From Pseudacidovorax sp. NFM-22 (GTDB taxonomy: Bacteria; Pseudomonadota; Gammaproteobacteria; Burkholderiales; Burkholderiaceae_C): DNA of 64,000 bases. The position numbers and the translations under genes were made by a program. Position 1 is the stretch's first letter. Every line of letters begins with the position of its first letter. Below the pieces are notes generated by a model. That model was given only the letters and a program-made list of their open reading frames with translations. It searched no databases and had not been told where the DNA came from. Positions 63,348 to 64,000 of this stretch are shown in pieces. The DNA is taken from NCBI RefSeq assembly GCF_021401245.1, contig NZ_JACBFY010000006.1:62001-126000 (forward strand), read 5' to 3'.

Positions 63348-64000
63348 CGCTCTATTCCCGCATCACCGGTACCGGCAGCTACCTGCCGCCGCGCCGGGTC
63401 AGCAACGACGAACTGGCGCAGGAACTGGCTGGTCGCGGCATCGAGACCTCCAACGAATGGATCGTCGAGCGCACCGGCATCCATGCCCGCCATTTCGCGG
63501 CGGACGGTGTCAACAGCAGCGATCTGGCGCTGGAAGCCTGCCGCCATGCCCTGGAGGCCGCCGGCCGCAATGCGGTCGAGGTGGACCTGATCATCGTGGC
63601 CACGTCCACGCCCGACATGGTGTTCCCCTCGTCGGCCGCCATCCTCCAGCACAAGCTCGGCATCGCCGGCTGCCCCGCCTTCGACGTGCAGGCGGTGTGC
63701 AGCGGCTTCGTCTATGCGCTGACGGTGGCCGATGCCATGGTGCGCACCGGCGCGGCCAAATGCGCGCTGGTCGTCGGCGCCGAAGTGTTCTCGCGCATCC
63801 TCGATTTCAACGACCGCACCACCTGCGTGCTGTTCGGTGACGGTGCCGGCGCCGTGGTGCTGGAGGCCAGCGACACCCCCGGCATCCTGGCCAGCGACCT
63901 GCATGCCGACGGCTCGCACGTGGGCATCCTGTGCGTGCCTGGCCATGTGTCGGGCGGCCAGGTGCTGGGCACGCCGCTGCTGCACATGGACGGCCAGGCT
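63344..64000 (+). CDS. fabH: 3-oxoacyl-ACP synthase III, 3' part beyond the window
   Basis: The first 219 residues of FabH (about 320-330 in full), which starts fatty-acid synthesis from acetyl-CoA and malonyl-ACP. Catalytic Cys119 is in [10 protein letters not shown]; the opening [18 protein letters not shown] and [10 protein letters not shown] are standard. The second catalytic pair (His, Asn) lies beyond the right edge. Coupled to plsX through ATGA. Confidence 0.94.
   Translation, partial: MTLYSRITGTGSYLPPRRVSNDELAQELAGRGIETSNEWIVERTGIHARHFAADGVNSSDLALEACRHALEAAGRNAVEVDLIIVATSTPDMVFPSSAAILQHKLGIAGCPAFDVQAVCSGFVYALTVADAMVRTGAAKCALVVGAEVFSRILDFNDRTTCVLFGDGAGAVVLEASDTPGILASDLHADGSHVGILCVPGHVSGGQVLGTPLLHMDGQA

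Overview
The window is high-GC DNA, densely coded, with many ATGA or TGATG gene overlaps. Gene content points to a betaproteobacterium of the order Burkholderiales, most likely a Comamonadaceae member (Variovorax/Acidovorax/Xenophilus type). This rests on the many Bug-type (tripartite tricarboxylate) periplasmic receptors, the hemCDXY cluster divergent from ppc, the DUF485-actP pair, and the yceD-rpmF-plsX-fabH lipid operon next to rne-rluC. The species assignment is inference. Coordinates and motifs were read directly from the sequence; family names come from recognising protein motifs by eye.

Layout. 1-7790: acetate/short-acid module. A truncated acs and an acyl-CoA ligase run leftwards; a PAS hybrid kinase, an OmpR-type regulator, a DUF485 protein and ActP run rightwards. 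7914-10958: a Tat-exported PhoD phosphatase and an MFS exporter. 10959-12084: a gene-free repeat island with 153-bp inverted arms, an exact 8-bp tandem array, REP-like pairs and 34-bp direct repeats. 12085-16153: MFS transporter, two tiny coupled ORFs, an orphan ureD, a guanine-deaminase-like enzyme and an unknown 89-aa protein. 16294-19838: an orphan ABC receptor between two Fe(II)/2-oxoglutarate oxygenases, with a shared 17-bp motif upstream of both divergent units. 20050-27441: a GntR-controlled sugar-acid operon (L-arabinonate-dehydratase-like enzyme, RraA-fold aldolase candidate, 2-hydroxyacid dehydrogenase, three Bug receptors and no membrane subunits). 27485-29073: two cell-envelope proteins (NlpC/P60 lipoprotein, DUF2272). 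29345-34227: small stress/regulatory genes (OsmC, a GFA-SRPBCC-ArsR operon, and a TetR regulator whose probable operator occurs twice, flanking a SnoaL-like gene and a cardiolipin-synthase-like lipoprotein). 34255-37002: an ABC importer operon. 37191-39491: malic enzyme MaeB. 39821-40432: a lipoprotein. 40442-44122: glyoxylate-to-glycerate genes glxR, hyi and gcl. 44297-47158: ppc. 47264-51333: hemC-hemD-hemX-hemY. 51542-54625: rne. 55196-58505: rluC, HAD phosphatase, Rieske protein and SppA-type peptidase. 58530-61089: MFS, RsmI-like methylase and Maf. 61172-64000: yceD, rpmF, plsX and the start of fabH.

How it fits together. Central carbon entry recurs: acetate uptake and activation, C4/C3 interconversion (ppc, maeB), glyoxylate condensation to glycerate, and a sugar-acid route that may end in pyruvate plus a C2 aldehyde. 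Most accessory units carry their own local regulator, and palindromic sites sit in their promoters. Simple repeats of 6-, 7- and 8-bp period occur in four separate intergenic gaps, which suggests a genome prone to repeat expansion. No rRNA, tRNA, CRISPR array, transposase or phage gene was seen.
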